Below are positions 32,463 to 40,652 of a stretch of DNA of 64,000 nt, one piece after another (position 1 is the stretch's first letter; every line of letters begins with the position of its first letter). A model generated the notes under the pieces. That model did not search any database, had not been told where the DNA came from, and worked only from the letters and a program-made list of their open reading frames with translations. Made by a program: the position numbers and the translations under genes. Source of the DNA: Chryseobacterium aureum (GTDB lineage Bacteria > Bacteroidota > Bacteroidia > Flavobacteriales > Weeksellaceae); assembly GCF_003971235.1 (NCBI RefSeq), contig NZ_CP034661.1, positions 3,968,001 through 4,032,000 on the forward strand, written 5' to 3'.

Positions 32463-33668
32463 ATGAACAACGTATACATCATAGACTATGTCAGAACTCC
32501 CATTTCAAAATTACAGGGAGGATTATCAGAAGTAAGAGCTGATGATTTAGCAGCTATTGTGATCAAAGAAGTAGTAGCAAGAAATCCTGAAGTTCCTGTA
32601 GAGGAAATTGAGGATGTTATTTTCGGATGCGCCAATCAGGCAGGTGAAGATAACAGAAACGTGGCCAGAATGGGGCTTTTACTGGCTGGTCTTCCTTACA
32701 AAATTGGAGGAGAAACAGTGAATAGGCTGTGTGCTTCAGGAATGTCTGCTGTAGCCAATGCATTCCGCTCTATTGCAGCAGGAGAAGGAGAGATTTATAT
32801 TGCAGGAGGAGTAGAGCATATGACGCGTTCTCCTTATGTGATGTCAAAACCAAGCGCAGCTTTTGGAAGAGACAGTCAGATGTTTGATACTACTTTTGGA
32901 TGGCGTTTCATCAATCCTAAAATGAAAGAATTATACGGAGTGGATGGAATGGGAGAAACTGCGGAAAACCTGGCAGATATCCACCAGATCAACAGGGAAG
33001 ATCAGGATAAATTTGCCCTTTGGTCTCAGCAGAAAGCTACAAAAGCCCAGGAAAGCGGAAGACTGGCAGAGGAGATTGTAAAAGTTGAAATTCCTCAGAG
33101 AAAGGGAGACCCGATTGTTTTTGAAAAAGATGAATTCATTAAACCAACTTCATCCATGGAAGGTTTGGCAAAACTTCGTCCCGCTTTCAGAAAAGAGGGG
33201 ACAGTAACTGCCGGAAACGCTTCAGGAATGAATGACGGGGCTGCTGCTTTGATTCTAGCGAGTGAAGAAGCCGTTAAAAAATATGGTTTAAAGCCTAAAG
33301 CAAAAATACTGGGATCTTCTGTGGCAGGTGTAGAACCAAGAATCATGGGAATAGGACCTGTAGAAGCAACTCAGAAATTATTAAAGAGACTGAATCTTTC
33401 TCTTGAAGATATGGATATCATTGAATTAAACGAAGCATTTGCAGCTCAGGCACTGGCAGTAACCAGAAGCTTAGGTTTAAAAGATGATGATGCAAGAATC
33501 AACCCGAACGGTGGTGCTATTGCTATTGGCCACCCACTGGGAGTTTCCGGAGCAAGAATTGTAGGGTCTGCAGCCATAGAACTTCAGAAGCAGGATAAAA
33601 AATATGCATTGTGTACCCTTTGTATCGGGGTCGGACAGGGATATGCAATGGTCATTGAAAAAGTATAA
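32463..33668 (+). CDS. paaJ: 3-oxoadipyl-CoA / 3-oxo-5,6-dehydrosuberyl-CoA thiolase
   Basis: This 401-residue thiolase makes two cleavages in the pathway, releasing acetyl-CoA and finally succinyl-CoA. It has the acyl-binding Cys in NRLCASGMSAVANA, the His in GGAIAIGHPLGVSGARI and the second Cys in TLCIGVGQGYAMVIE. Length and motifs match PaaJ/PcaF. It has 46 bases of spacing from the gene before and a repeat element after it. Confidence 0.94.
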   Translation: MNNVYIIDYVRTPISKLQGGLSEVRADDLAAIVIKEVVARNPEVPVEEIEDVIFGCANQAGEDNRNVARMGLLLAGLPYKIGGETVNRLCASGMSAVANAFRSIAAGEGEIYIAGGVEHMTRSPYVMSKPSAAFGRDSQMFDTTFGWRFINPKMKELYGVDGMGETAENLADIHQINREDQDKFALWSQQKATKAQESGRLAEEIVKVEIPQRKGDPIVFEKDEFIKPTSSMEGLAKLRPAFRKEGTVTAGNASGMNDGAAALILASEEAVKKYGLKPKAKILGSSVAGVEPRIMGIGPVEATQKLLKRLNLSLEDMDIIELNEAFAAQALAVTRSLGLKDDDARINPNGGAIAIGHPLGVSGARIVGSAAIELQKQDKKYALCTLCIGVGQGYAMVIEKV

Positions 33669-33670
33669 TT

Positions 33671-33758
33671 AATTTGAAAGTGAGTTAATTTGAGAATTTG
33701 AAAATGTTTAAAGACATAAATTAATTTTCAAATTAACTCATTCTCAGATTTTCAAATT
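33671..33758. repeat. Inverted-repeat element, copy F (paaJ-paaY gap)
   Basis: About 88 bp. TGAGTTAATTTGA in the left arm pairs perfectly with TCAAATTAACTCA in the right arm; flanking AATTTGAAA and TTTCAAATT extend the pairing. This is the clearest hairpin of the gene-less copies and the one closest to copy D. Confidence 0.78.
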
Positions 33759-33764
33759 AAAATT

Positions 33765-34358
33765 ATGAACGTCTACTCATACCACGGGATTCGTCCCATC
33801 ATAAAAAGAACGGCCTACATTCATCCGCAGGCAGTCATTATCGGGAATGTAGAAATTGGGGAAGAAGTATATATTGGTCCTAATGCGGTCATCCGTGGGG
33901 ACTGGGGAAAAATTATCATTAAAGACGGAGCCAATGTGCAGGAAAACTGTACCCTCCACGTTTTCCCCAATATAGAAACTGTCCTGGAAGAATCAGCACA
34001 TATCGGACATGGTGCCATTATTCACTCAGGACACATTGGAAAAAACTGTCTGATCGGAATGAATTCCGTAGTGATGGATAAAGCGTATATAGGTGACGAA
34101 AGCATTGTAGGGGCATTGGCTTTTGTACCAGCCAATTTCAGATGTGAACCAAGAAAACTGGTGGTAGGAAGCCCTGCAAAAGTGATCCGTGATGTATCTG
34201 ATGAAATGATTCACTGGAAAACAGAAGGAACAAAGTTATATCAGGAGCTGGCAAGGGAAGGAAAAGAAGCTATTCTGCCTTGTGAACCTTTTACAGAATA
34301 TGTTCAGCAGATCCCAACCAAAATTGTGGATTACAGTATCTGGGATGATATAAAATAA
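33765..34358 (+). CDS. paaY: PaaY-type hexapeptide-repeat thioesterase
   Basis: This 197-residue protein is a left-handed beta helix of the gamma-carbonic-anhydrase type, with hexapeptide repeats from about 20 to 140 (VIIGNVEIGEEVYIGPNAVI) and metal-binding His in AHIGHGAIIHSGHIG. PaaY removes CoA from dead-end adducts made during phenylacetate breakdown. The C-terminal helix (DVSDEMIHWKTEGTKLYQEL) is as in PaaY. Confidence 0.9.
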   Translation: MNVYSYHGIRPIIKRTAYIHPQAVIIGNVEIGEEVYIGPNAVIRGDWGKIIIKDGANVQENCTLHVFPNIETVLEESAHIGHGAIIHSGHIGKNCLIGMNSVVMDKAYIGDESIVGALAFVPANFRCEPRKLVVGSPAKVIRDVSDEMIHWKTEGTKLYQELAREGKEAILPCEPFTEYVQQIPTKIVDYSIWDDIK

Positions 34359-34432
34359 GGGGATGACGGAAAATCTGTCAGTTTAAATGGATTTGAATAT
34401 AATTTTTAAATTTTGAATAACTGCTAATAATC

Positions 34433-34465
34433 AAACCTAACAGATTTTTAAAGCCCGTTAGGTTT
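34433..34465. terminator. Hairpin before the esterase gene
   Basis: AAACCTAAC (34433-34441) pairs with GTTAGGTTT (34457-34465) across a 15-base loop. It may be a weak terminator after paaY, but the T tract is poor. It could equally slow or process the operon transcript. Confidence 0.4.
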
Positions 34466-34477
34466 AATAAATTAAAT

Positions 34478-35305
34478 ATGATTAAGAAAATTGCGCTGGC
34501 ATGCAGCATTATGTTTGCGGCGGTAAGTACGCTTTCAGCACAGACGGTTACTACAAAACCGCTTACAATAGGAGAAGTGAGGACAATTAAATCCAAAACC
34601 TTACATGAAGACAGAACACTGAATATTTATCTTCCACAGGGATATGATAAAGCAAAGTCATATCCGGTGATTTATTTATTGGATGGAAGTATGAATGAAG
34701 ATTTTATTCACGTGACGGGATTAGTACAATTCTTTAATCAGATGTATTCCATGCCGGAAACTATTGTAGTAGGAGTTGCTAATGTAGACAGGAAAAGGGA
34801 TTTTACTTTTCATACGAATTTAAAAGACTTGCAGAAAGACTATCCTACAACAGGACATTCTGATAAGTTTATTATTTTCCTTGAGAAAGAATTAAAGCCT
34901 TATGTGGAAAGTCAGTTCAAAACTACAGATAAGTACCTTTTCGGCCAGTCTCTGGGTGGGCTTCTGGCGACAGAAATTCTTTTAAAGAAACCGGAAATGT
35001 TCGACAACTATTTTATTATCAGTCCAAGTTTATGGTGGGATGATGAAAGCCTTTTAAAACAGGCACCTCAATTACTTTCAAAATCACCGGACACCAAAAA
35101 GTTTGTCTACGTTTCTGTAGGAAAAGGAGAGCATCCGGTAATGGTAAAAGATGCTGAAGCTTTTTACGATGTTTTGAAAAAAGCAGGAAAGAAAAACTGG
35201 ACACTAGAGTATAAAATGATGGAAACAGATAACCACGCAACCATTCTTCACAGAAGTTTATATGAAGGATTAGTGAAAATGTTTCCCTATCAGGAGCCGA
35301 AATAA
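34478..35305 (+). CDS. Secreted alpha/beta hydrolase, esterase-D family
   Basis: This 275-residue protein has a signal peptide (residues 1-21, FAAVSTLSAQ). It shows the esterase-D/IroE-like fold with RTLNIYLPQGYDKAKSYPVIYLLDG, the nucleophile in FGQSLGGLLATEIL and a C-terminal His in DNHATILHRSL. A typical substrate is a siderophore ester or xylan acetate. It lies between paaY and paaZ but is exported, so a link to phenylacetate is not evident. Confidence 0.82.
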   Translation: MIKKIALACSIMFAAVSTLSAQTVTTKPLTIGEVRTIKSKTLHEDRTLNIYLPQGYDKAKSYPVIYLLDGSMNEDFIHVTGLVQFFNQMYSMPETIVVGVANVDRKRDFTFHTNLKDLQKDYPTTGHSDKFIIFLEKELKPYVESQFKTTDKYLFGQSLGGLLATEILLKKPEMFDNYFIISPSLWWDDESLLKQAPQLLSKSPDTKKFVYVSVGKGEHPVMVKDAEAFYDVLKKAGKKNWTLEYKMMETDNHATILHRSLYEGLVKMFPYQEPK

Positions 35306-35316
35306 ATAAGTTCCCG

Positions 35317-35592
35317 TTGATTAGCATTCTGAAAAAATATTGGATCGTTTTATTAATTCTGATAATCATGATGAATGCTCTCGGGCTCAATCTGGTAAAA
35401 GAGTCAATAGGAATTTCAGATGCCTTGGAACATGCTGAATCAGATGAGGTAATTGCTGATCTAAAGCAGAAAGACGATTTATATACATTGTTTATTGAAA
35501 TGGTCATCATTTTAGACGGTTGGTTAGCACTTTTTATTCCTTATTTGATTATTGGAAACATTATAAACAAGATTAATCTAAGAAAAAAGTAA
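35317..35592 (+). CDS. Small two-span membrane protein
   Basis: This 91-residue protein has two hydrophobic spans (about 8-27 and 62-84) around an acidic helical part (ALEHAESDEVIADLKQKDD). The only start that includes the first span is TTG at 35317; the first ATG (35368) would cut into it. I do not recognise a family. It lies 11 bases after the esterase gene and 8 bases before paaZ. Confidence 0.5.
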   Translation: MISILKKYWIVLLILIIMMNALGLNLVKESIGISDALEHAESDEVIADLKQKDDLYTLFIEMVIILDGWLALFIPYLIIGNIINKINLRKK

Positions 35593-35600
35593 AAAACTAT

Positions 35601-38096
35601 ATGGAAAAGTTAAAAAACTATACCTACGGACAATGGGTGGAAGGTACCGGAAGCGGAATTCCTTTATTCAATGCCGTTACAGGAGAACAGGTAGCTGTTT
35701 CCGATACAGAAGGGCTTAATTTTGAACAGGCTCTTGACTACGGTAGAACCGTAGGATATAAAAACCTTTCTTCAATGACTTTCTACGACCGTGGGGAAAT
35801 GCTGAAAAAAGTAGCGCTTTACCTGTTGGAAAGAAAGAAAAAATACTACGAATTATCTTACAAAACGGGCGCTACCCACGTTGATTCATGGGTGGATATT
35901 GAGGGAGGCTTCGGAACTTTCTTTACCTATTCAGGGTTAGCAAAAAGAATGCTTCCCAATACCTCATTCTGGGTAGATGGAGACACTCAGAAAATTTCTG
36001 CTAATGGAACTTTCCTGGGAACTCATATCTTAACACCTAGTGAAGGAGTTTCTGTACAGATCAACGCCTACAACTTTCCCGTATGGGGAATGCTGGAAAA
36101 GCTTTCTACATCACTATTAGCGGGTGTCCCTTCCATTGTAAAACCATCTCCGTTTGGATCTTATCTTACCAATGCGGTATTTCAGGATATGATTGAAAGT
36201 GGAATATTACCTGAAGGAGCCGTTCAGTTGGTATGCGGAGAGCCTGGCAATATTTTAGATTATGTTCAGGATGGAGACTCTGTTTTATTTACAGGTTCTG
36301 CGCACACAGGCAGAAAATTAAAATCTCTACCTTCTATCGCAGGAAATGCAGTCCGTTTTAATATGGAAGCTGATTCTCTGAACTGCTCTATTCTTGGACT
36401 GGAAGCAAAACCGGGAACTCCGGAATTCGATTTATTCATCAAAGAAGTTCGTAACGAAATGACGACGAAAGCGGGACAGAAATGTACAGCGATCAGAAGA
36501 ATTATTGTTCCTGAACATTTAATCGGTGATGTTCAGAATGCCTTGTCTAAAGCTTTGGATCAAACCAAAATAGGAAACCCATTAAGCAGAGAAACCAAAA
36601 TGGGATCTTTGGTGGGAAGACAGCAGTATGAAGAGGTTCTGAGAAAAGTTAACTTATTAAAATCAGAAACGGAACTTGTCTATGACGGAAAACATGAGCT
36701 GGTAGATGCCAACTATGAAAACGGAGCGTTTATGAGCCCGAAATTATTCCTGAATGACAAACCTTTCGAAAAAAATATCTCTCACGACGTGGAAGCTTTC
36801 GGGCCGGTATCTACGTTAATGCCGTATAAAGATGCTGAAGAAGCTGCTGCACTGGCAAAAAGAGGAAAAGGAAGTTTGGTAGGATCTATTATTTCTCATG
36901 ATGAGAACTTTATTGCTGAAACTTCCTGGAAAATGGCTTCCCAGCACGGAAGAATCTTTGTATTGAACAGAGATAATGCTAAGGAAAGTACAGGTCACGG
37001 TTCACCACTTCCAACGTTGATGCACGGAGGACCTGGTAGAGCAGGCGGAGGAGAAGAAATGGGCGGACTGAGCGGTCTTCATTTCTTCTTGCAGAAAACA
37101 GCCATTCAGGGATCACCAGATGTACTGAAAGCAATTACTAAAATTTATCAGCAGGGCGCAGAGAAAAAGTTCTCAGACAAACACCCTTTCCAGAAATATT
37201 TTGAAGAAGTAGAAGTAGGAGACTCTTTGGAAACAGCAGGAAGAACAGTTACTGATGCAGATATTGTCAACTTCTCCAATGTTTCCTGGGATCATTTCTA
37301 TGCCCATACAGATGCCACAAGTCTGTCAGGTACCATCTTCGATAAAACCGTTGCTCACGGATATTTTATTCTTTCAGCGGCAGCGGGATTATTTGTTTCA
37401 GGTAAAAAAGGACCTGTTATTGCAAACTACGGATTGGAAGACTGCAGCTTCTTCAAACCTGTATACGCCGGAGATACCATCACTGTTTATTTAACAGCAA
37501 AAGAAAAAATCAACAGAGGAGTAAAAGGAAGAAATATTCCTTCCGGTGTTGTAAAATGGCTGGTTGAGGTAGTAAATCAAAGGGATGAGATCGTTTGCGT
37601 GGCAACAATCTTAACATTGGTCGCAAAACAATCTCCTTTCATTGATCTGAATATAAAAAATATTCAGAAAATGTTGAATGGATTAACAGAAAGTACCCCT
37701 GCACTTTGGGGAAAAATGACGCCACAGCAGATGATAGAACATCTTGAAAAGGCTGTATTGGTAAGCTTTGGAGAGCCTGAAGCCGAAAAATGCTTCACTC
37801 CTGAAGAGCACCTTGAAAAATGGCAGGATTCTCTTTATAACCACAGAGCAATGCCAAAAGAATTTACAGCTCCCTTCCTTCCTAAGGATGGCTCCCTTCC
37901 GGAACCGACACACAAAAATCTGGAAGCGGCAAAACAATCATTCATGGATAACCTGAAGAAATTTGTGATCTATTACAAAGAAAATCCACAGGCAGAACAC
38001 ATGAACTATGTTTTCGGAAAACTAAATAAAGAAATGTGGGAACTGATGCATAAAAAGCATTTTACCCACCACTTCCAGCAGTTTGGATTGATTTAA
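35601..38096 (+). CDS. paaZ: PaaZ oxepin-CoA hydrolase / semialdehyde dehydrogenase with DinB-like C-terminal domain
   Basis: This 831-residue protein opens oxepin-CoA and oxidises the resulting aldehyde. The N-terminal aldehyde dehydrogenase has Glu256 (NMEADS) and Cys295 (GQKCTAIR), at the E. coli PaaZ positions. The MaoC-like hydratase (about 530-680) has WDHFYAHTD and VAHGYFILSA. E. coli PaaZ ends near residue 681; here about 150 residues follow, with KMTPQQMIEHLEKAVLVSFG, FTPEEHLEKW and HKKHFTHHFQQFGLI. That tail looks like a DUF1569/DinB-superfamily domain with possible metal-binding His. No stop or frameshift separates the parts. It is the last gene of the cluster, with a terminator just after it. 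Confidence 0.93.
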   Translation: MEKLKNYTYGQWVEGTGSGIPLFNAVTGEQVAVSDTEGLNFEQALDYGRTVGYKNLSSMTFYDRGEMLKKVALYLLERKKKYYELSYKTGATHVDSWVDIEGGFGTFFTYSGLAKRMLPNTSFWVDGDTQKISANGTFLGTHILTPSEGVSVQINAYNFPVWGMLEKLSTSLLAGVPSIVKPSPFGSYLTNAVFQDMIESGILPEGAVQLVCGEPGNILDYVQDGDSVLFTGSAHTGRKLKSLPSIAGNAVRFNMEADSLNCSILGLEAKPGTPEFDLFIKEVRNEMTTKAGQKCTAIRRIIVPEHLIGDVQNALSKALDQTKIGNPLSRETKMGSLVGRQQYEEVLRKVNLLKSETELVYDGKHELVDANYENGAFMSPKLFLNDKPFEKNISHDVEAFGPVSTLMPYKDAEEAAALAKRGKGSLVGSIISHDENFIAETSWKMASQHGRIFVLNRDNAKESTGHGSPLPTLMHGGPGRAGGGEEMGGLSGLHFFLQKTAIQGSPDVLKAITKIYQQGAEKKFSDKHPFQKYFEEVEVGDSLETAGRTVTDADIVNFSNVSWDHFYAHTDATSLSGTIFDKTVAHGYFILSAAAGLFVSGKKGPVIANYGLEDCSFFKPVYAGDTITVYLTAKEKINRGVKGRNIPSGVVKWLVEVVNQRDEIVCVATILTLVAKQSPFIDLNIKNIQKMLNGLTESTPALWGKMTPQQMIEHLEKAVLVSFGEPEAEKCFTPEEHLEKWQDSLYNHRAMPKEFTAPFLPKDGSLPEPTHKNLEAAKQSFMDNLKKFVIYYKENPQAEHMNYVFGKLNKEMWELMHKKHFTHHFQQFGLI

Positions 38097-38113
38097 TTCA
38101 GTAAAATATATAG

Positions 38114-38149
38114 AAATCCCTTTCATACATTGAGAGGGATTTTTTTTGA
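38114..38149 (+). terminator. Terminator of the phenylacetate cluster
   Basis: A 12-bp stem (38114-38125 with 38131-38142, one G.T) closes a TACAT loop and runs into a tract of T. Confidence 0.85.
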
Positions 38150-38225
38150 TAATTATCCGTCACGATTTTAAACCTTGGCAAGGATTATATTTTAAAATGA
38201 TTAATTTTAATACTTAAAAGACTTC

Positions 38226-38912
38226 ATGAGTACAACCTTTGCAGACCACATCATCGAATTTAATAAAAATCTCAGTTATAATGGAAATCTTCCCGAAGGT
38301 TTTGAGGTCCTGAATCCCTATCTGGATAATCCTGAAACCTTAACGGTCATGCAGCAGTTTTATCATAAATACTATGACGACTTATCCGGAAGAAAATTTA
38401 TGATCGGTATCAATCCCAGCCGTCATGGAGCAGGCGTAACCGGAGTTCCGTTTACCGATACAAAAAGACTTGAAAGTGTGTGCGGAATAAAGATGAAATC
38501 TGCCTATACTCACGAAGTATCGTCTGTTTTTATGTATGATATGATTGAAGAATATGGAGGTGCAGATTTTTTTTACAAAGATATTTATATCAATTCTCCA
38601 TTTCCGCTGGCTATTGTTAGAAAAACAAAAAACGGATGGCTGAATGCTAACTACTATGATGACAAAAATCTGTTTGAAGCGGTGAAAGATTTTATGATCG
38701 GATCTCTGAAAAAACATATCAGCCTTAATCTTGATCGATCAGAAGTTTTCGTTCTTGGGAAAAAAAATGCCGATTTTATTTCAAAATTGAATAAAGAAGC
38801 AAAACTGTTTGATACCATAACCGTCCTGGAACATCCCCGATATATCCAGCAATATAAATCAAAAGAAAAACAGCTTTATATAGACAAATATATACTGGCA
38901 TTAAAAAAATGA
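38226..38912 (+). CDS. SMUG2-like uracil-DNA glycosylase family protein
   Basis: This 228-residue protein fits the SMUG2-type group of the uracil-DNA glycosylase superfamily: the catalytic-loop region reads MIGINPSRHGAGVTGVPFTD, the middle strand VFVLGKKNADFI, and the DNA-intercalating loop region LEHPRYIQQYK. It would remove damaged or deaminated bases from DNA. It has its own spacing from paaZ and is probably a single gene; its stop codon lies at the edge of a hairpin that serves the opposite strand. Confidence 0.82.
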   Translation: MSTTFADHIIEFNKNLSYNGNLPEGFEVLNPYLDNPETLTVMQQFYHKYYDDLSGRKFMIGINPSRHGAGVTGVPFTDTKRLESVCGIKMKSAYTHEVSSVFMYDMIEEYGGADFFYKDIYINSPFPLAIVRKTKNGWLNANYYDDKNLFEAVKDFMIGSLKKHISLNLDRSEVFVLGKKNADFISKLNKEAKLFDTITVLEHPRYIQQYKSKEKQLYIDKYILALKK

Positions 38913-38944
38913 CGAAATCCCTTCCTGGAAAGGGGTTTGTCATT
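38909..38944 (-). terminator. Terminator of the type IX cargo gene
   Basis: ATGAC and GTCAT close an interrupted stem with AAATCCCTT against AAAGGGGTTT. On the minus strand it runs into several T, so it ends the gene at 38989-39810. It overlaps the stop codon of the glycosylase gene. Confidence 0.6.
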
Positions 38945-38988
38945 CATGAATTAGAATCTTTTATAGAGAATGTGGAACTTATGCAGGA

Positions 38989-39810
38989 TTAGTTTTTAAT
39001 TACTTTCGTAGATTCCGTTGCTTTTTTAATGATATAAACGCCTTTTGGAAGCTCTGAAATACTGATTTCATTATTTCCTTTCTGGGTTTGTACCGTTTTC
39101 AGCGTTTTACCCTCCAGACTGTAGATTTTAGCCTCACCCGCTTTTTCAGTAGTGATAGAAATTAGTCCGTTGGTTGGATTAGGATAAACAGTCAGGTCTT
39201 TTTTAATGCTTTTTGCTTCAGAAGTACCCAATACCAGATTGCTGTCTTTCACCCAGGTGAAAGCGTCAAGAGCTACATATCTGAATGATCCGCCAACGGT
39301 TAACTGCAATTGATCAATAACGATATTGGAATAATTCTGACCATTTAAGTTGGTAAGGTCAATCAGGGTATATCCGTTTGTAGATCCTAAAGATGTTGCA
39401 AAACCGGTAGTTTTTGTTTGGGTAAATTTTGTTACTCCGCTTAGTTTACCGGTTATTGTCAGGGTTCCGCTCACATTCAGGTCAAGATTCAATGCTGAAA
39501 GATACATCCAGAACCTGTTTACTTTAAACAAATTGGAAGTGGTCTTTATACTGAACGAAGCAGGAGATTGTGTGTCGTTGGAATTATCAATGTACCTGTT
39601 ATCATTTGATGTTCCGCTCCAGCCTGTTCCCGGGAAGTTTCCCTGAATATCAAAAACGCTTACATGCGAAATGATATTGAATATCACACCATTGTCCGTG
39701 AAGCTTGTGCTTCCATTTGATTCCGTTTCAAATTGCTCTGTACTCGTCTGCCCGAATGAAAAAATTGAAATGAGCAGACTACAGATGGTTAAAAAAGTAG
39801 TGCTTTTCAT
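38989..39810 (-). CDS. Type IX-secreted protein with sorting domain
   Basis: This 273-residue protein has a signal peptide (residues 1-20, ISIFSFGQ) and a C-terminal type A sorting domain (VYPNPTNGLISITT, IYSLEGKTLKTV, ELPKGVYIIK, VIKN). The middle (about 25-195) is rich in Thr, Ser, Asn and Phe with a beta-sandwich look (FRYVALDAFTWVKD), perhaps a carbohydrate-binding or adhesion fold. It should be carried across the outer membrane and anchored or released. Confidence 0.85.
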   Translation of the reverse strand: MKSTTFLTICSLLISIFSFGQTSTEQFETESNGSTSFTDNGVIFNIISHVSVFDIQGNFPGTGWSGTSNDNRYIDNSNDTQSPASFSIKTTSNLFKVNRFWMYLSALNLDLNVSGTLTITGKLSGVTKFTQTKTTGFATSLGSTNGYTLIDLTNLNGQNYSNIVIDQLQLTVGGSFRYVALDAFTWVKDSNLVLGTSEAKSIKKDLTVYPNPTNGLISITTEKAGEAKIYSLEGKTLKTVQTQKGNNEISISELPKGVYIIKKATESTKVIKN

Positions 39811-39843
39811 GATTTTGGTTTTAAATGTTAGGTTGTATCAATA

Positions 39844-40395
39844 TTAGCTTCTTGGAGGGTAAATACCTTCCACACAGATAATATAATTGAGCCCAAGATA
39901 AGGAGGCATGTTATTCACCGGTAAATTTTGTCCCACGTAAGAAATACTTTGTGCATTAATTGCAGTGTCAGGATTCGCATTATCTACAAAGCTGGTAACA
40001 ACATTGAAGTCTCTTCCTACCTGGTTTCCTGAAATAGCAATAGATGTCGTAGCACTTGGAGTTGAAGAATTGGCATTTTTATTAGCTACTTTTAATTGAA
40101 ATCCCGCTCCAATGCTTGGCATATTAGAGGCTAAAAGAGTATTCTGTGTAGTACCCGCCACTACTCCCAAAGGATAAAATTCGTTGGCATTTACATTTCC
40201 GGCTCCTAATGCCATACGTCCCTTTAAATTAGGTAAAGCGAAAGTTGTAATACCGTCTCCGCCATAGGTTGTTCCTAAAATTGAGAATAAAGCAGAATTT
40301 CTTGAAATAGCTAGTAAGCTTCCGTCACAAAACATCCAGCCTCTGGGTGCAAAATTTCCTGCAAATAATTTTACGATTCCAATGTACTCGTCCAT
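39844..40395 (-). CDS. Tail-collar domain protein (microcystin-dependent protein-like)
   Basis: This 183-residue protein has the phage tail-collar fold signature at its start: YIGIVKLFAGNFAPRGWMFC, LLAISRNSALFSILGTTYGG, FALPNLKGRMALGAG, and a C-terminal NNMPPYLGLNYIICVEG. Such proteins are called microcystin-dependent protein or MdpB when outside phages. No signal peptide is visible. No other phage gene is nearby. The 40 bases upstream share an element with the leader of the Gly-Gly peptide gene at 63550-63744. Confidence 0.88.
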   Translation of the reverse strand: MDEYIGIVKLFAGNFAPRGWMFCDGSLLAISRNSALFSILGTTYGGDGITTFALPNLKGRMALGAGNVNANEFYPLGVVAGTTQNTLLASNMPSIGAGFQLKVANKNANSSTPSATTSIAISGNQVGRDFNVVTSFVDNANPDTAINAQSISYVGQNLPVNNMPPYLGLNYIICVEGIYPPRS

Positions 40396-40424
40396 GATAA
40401 TAAGGTTTTTTTAGTTTTAAATTT

Positions 40425-40454
40425 TCTTACTCTCTTATAGGTTTTTCAGATACC
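40425..40454 (-). promoter_or_regulatory. Shared upstream element, tail-collar gene
   Basis: On the minus strand GGTATCTGAAAAACCTATA and AGAGAGTAAG precede the start codon at 40395. A closely similar element stands before the peptide gene at 63744. The element may be a promoter or operator shared by the two genes. Confidence 0.5.
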
Positions 40455-40622
40455 ACCTTTTTGTTGTGAATTCTTAGACCAAAGGAACGATTAATGAGAA
40501 TGGGGTGCTAGAGTAGAAAATACCAAATTGCAGACTCCGTATTTCTACGTAAAGAATCTCTTGTCGGGGAATATTTTAAAGGAAAAATCTTTTTTAAGTT
40601 TCTCTGAAAGAGCAGTATTTAG

Positions 40623-40630
40623 TATTTTTG
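40623..40630 (+). promoter_or_regulatory. Predicted -7 element before the crotonase gene
   Basis: TATTTTTG matches TAnnTTTG and lies 22 bases before the ATG at 40653. A TTTC about 20 bases upstream is a weak -33 box. Confidence 0.5.
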
Positions 40631-40652
40631 TAAGAATCCAATAAAAATAAAA

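Noticed and set aside
24772..33758. CRISPR-like repeat array in the phenylacetate cluster
   Set aside because: The repeats are separated by whole genes, are inverted within each copy and have no regular spacers or cas genes.
34433..34465. Second operator of the TetR-type regulator
   Set aside because: The arms resemble CTAAC/GTTAG but are 15 bases apart, against 2 to 4 in the paaK site, so a transcript hairpin is more likely.
39844..40395. Prophage remnant
   Set aside because: Only a tail-collar domain protein is present; no integrase, terminase, capsid or other tail gene lies nearby, and such lone proteins are common outside phages.
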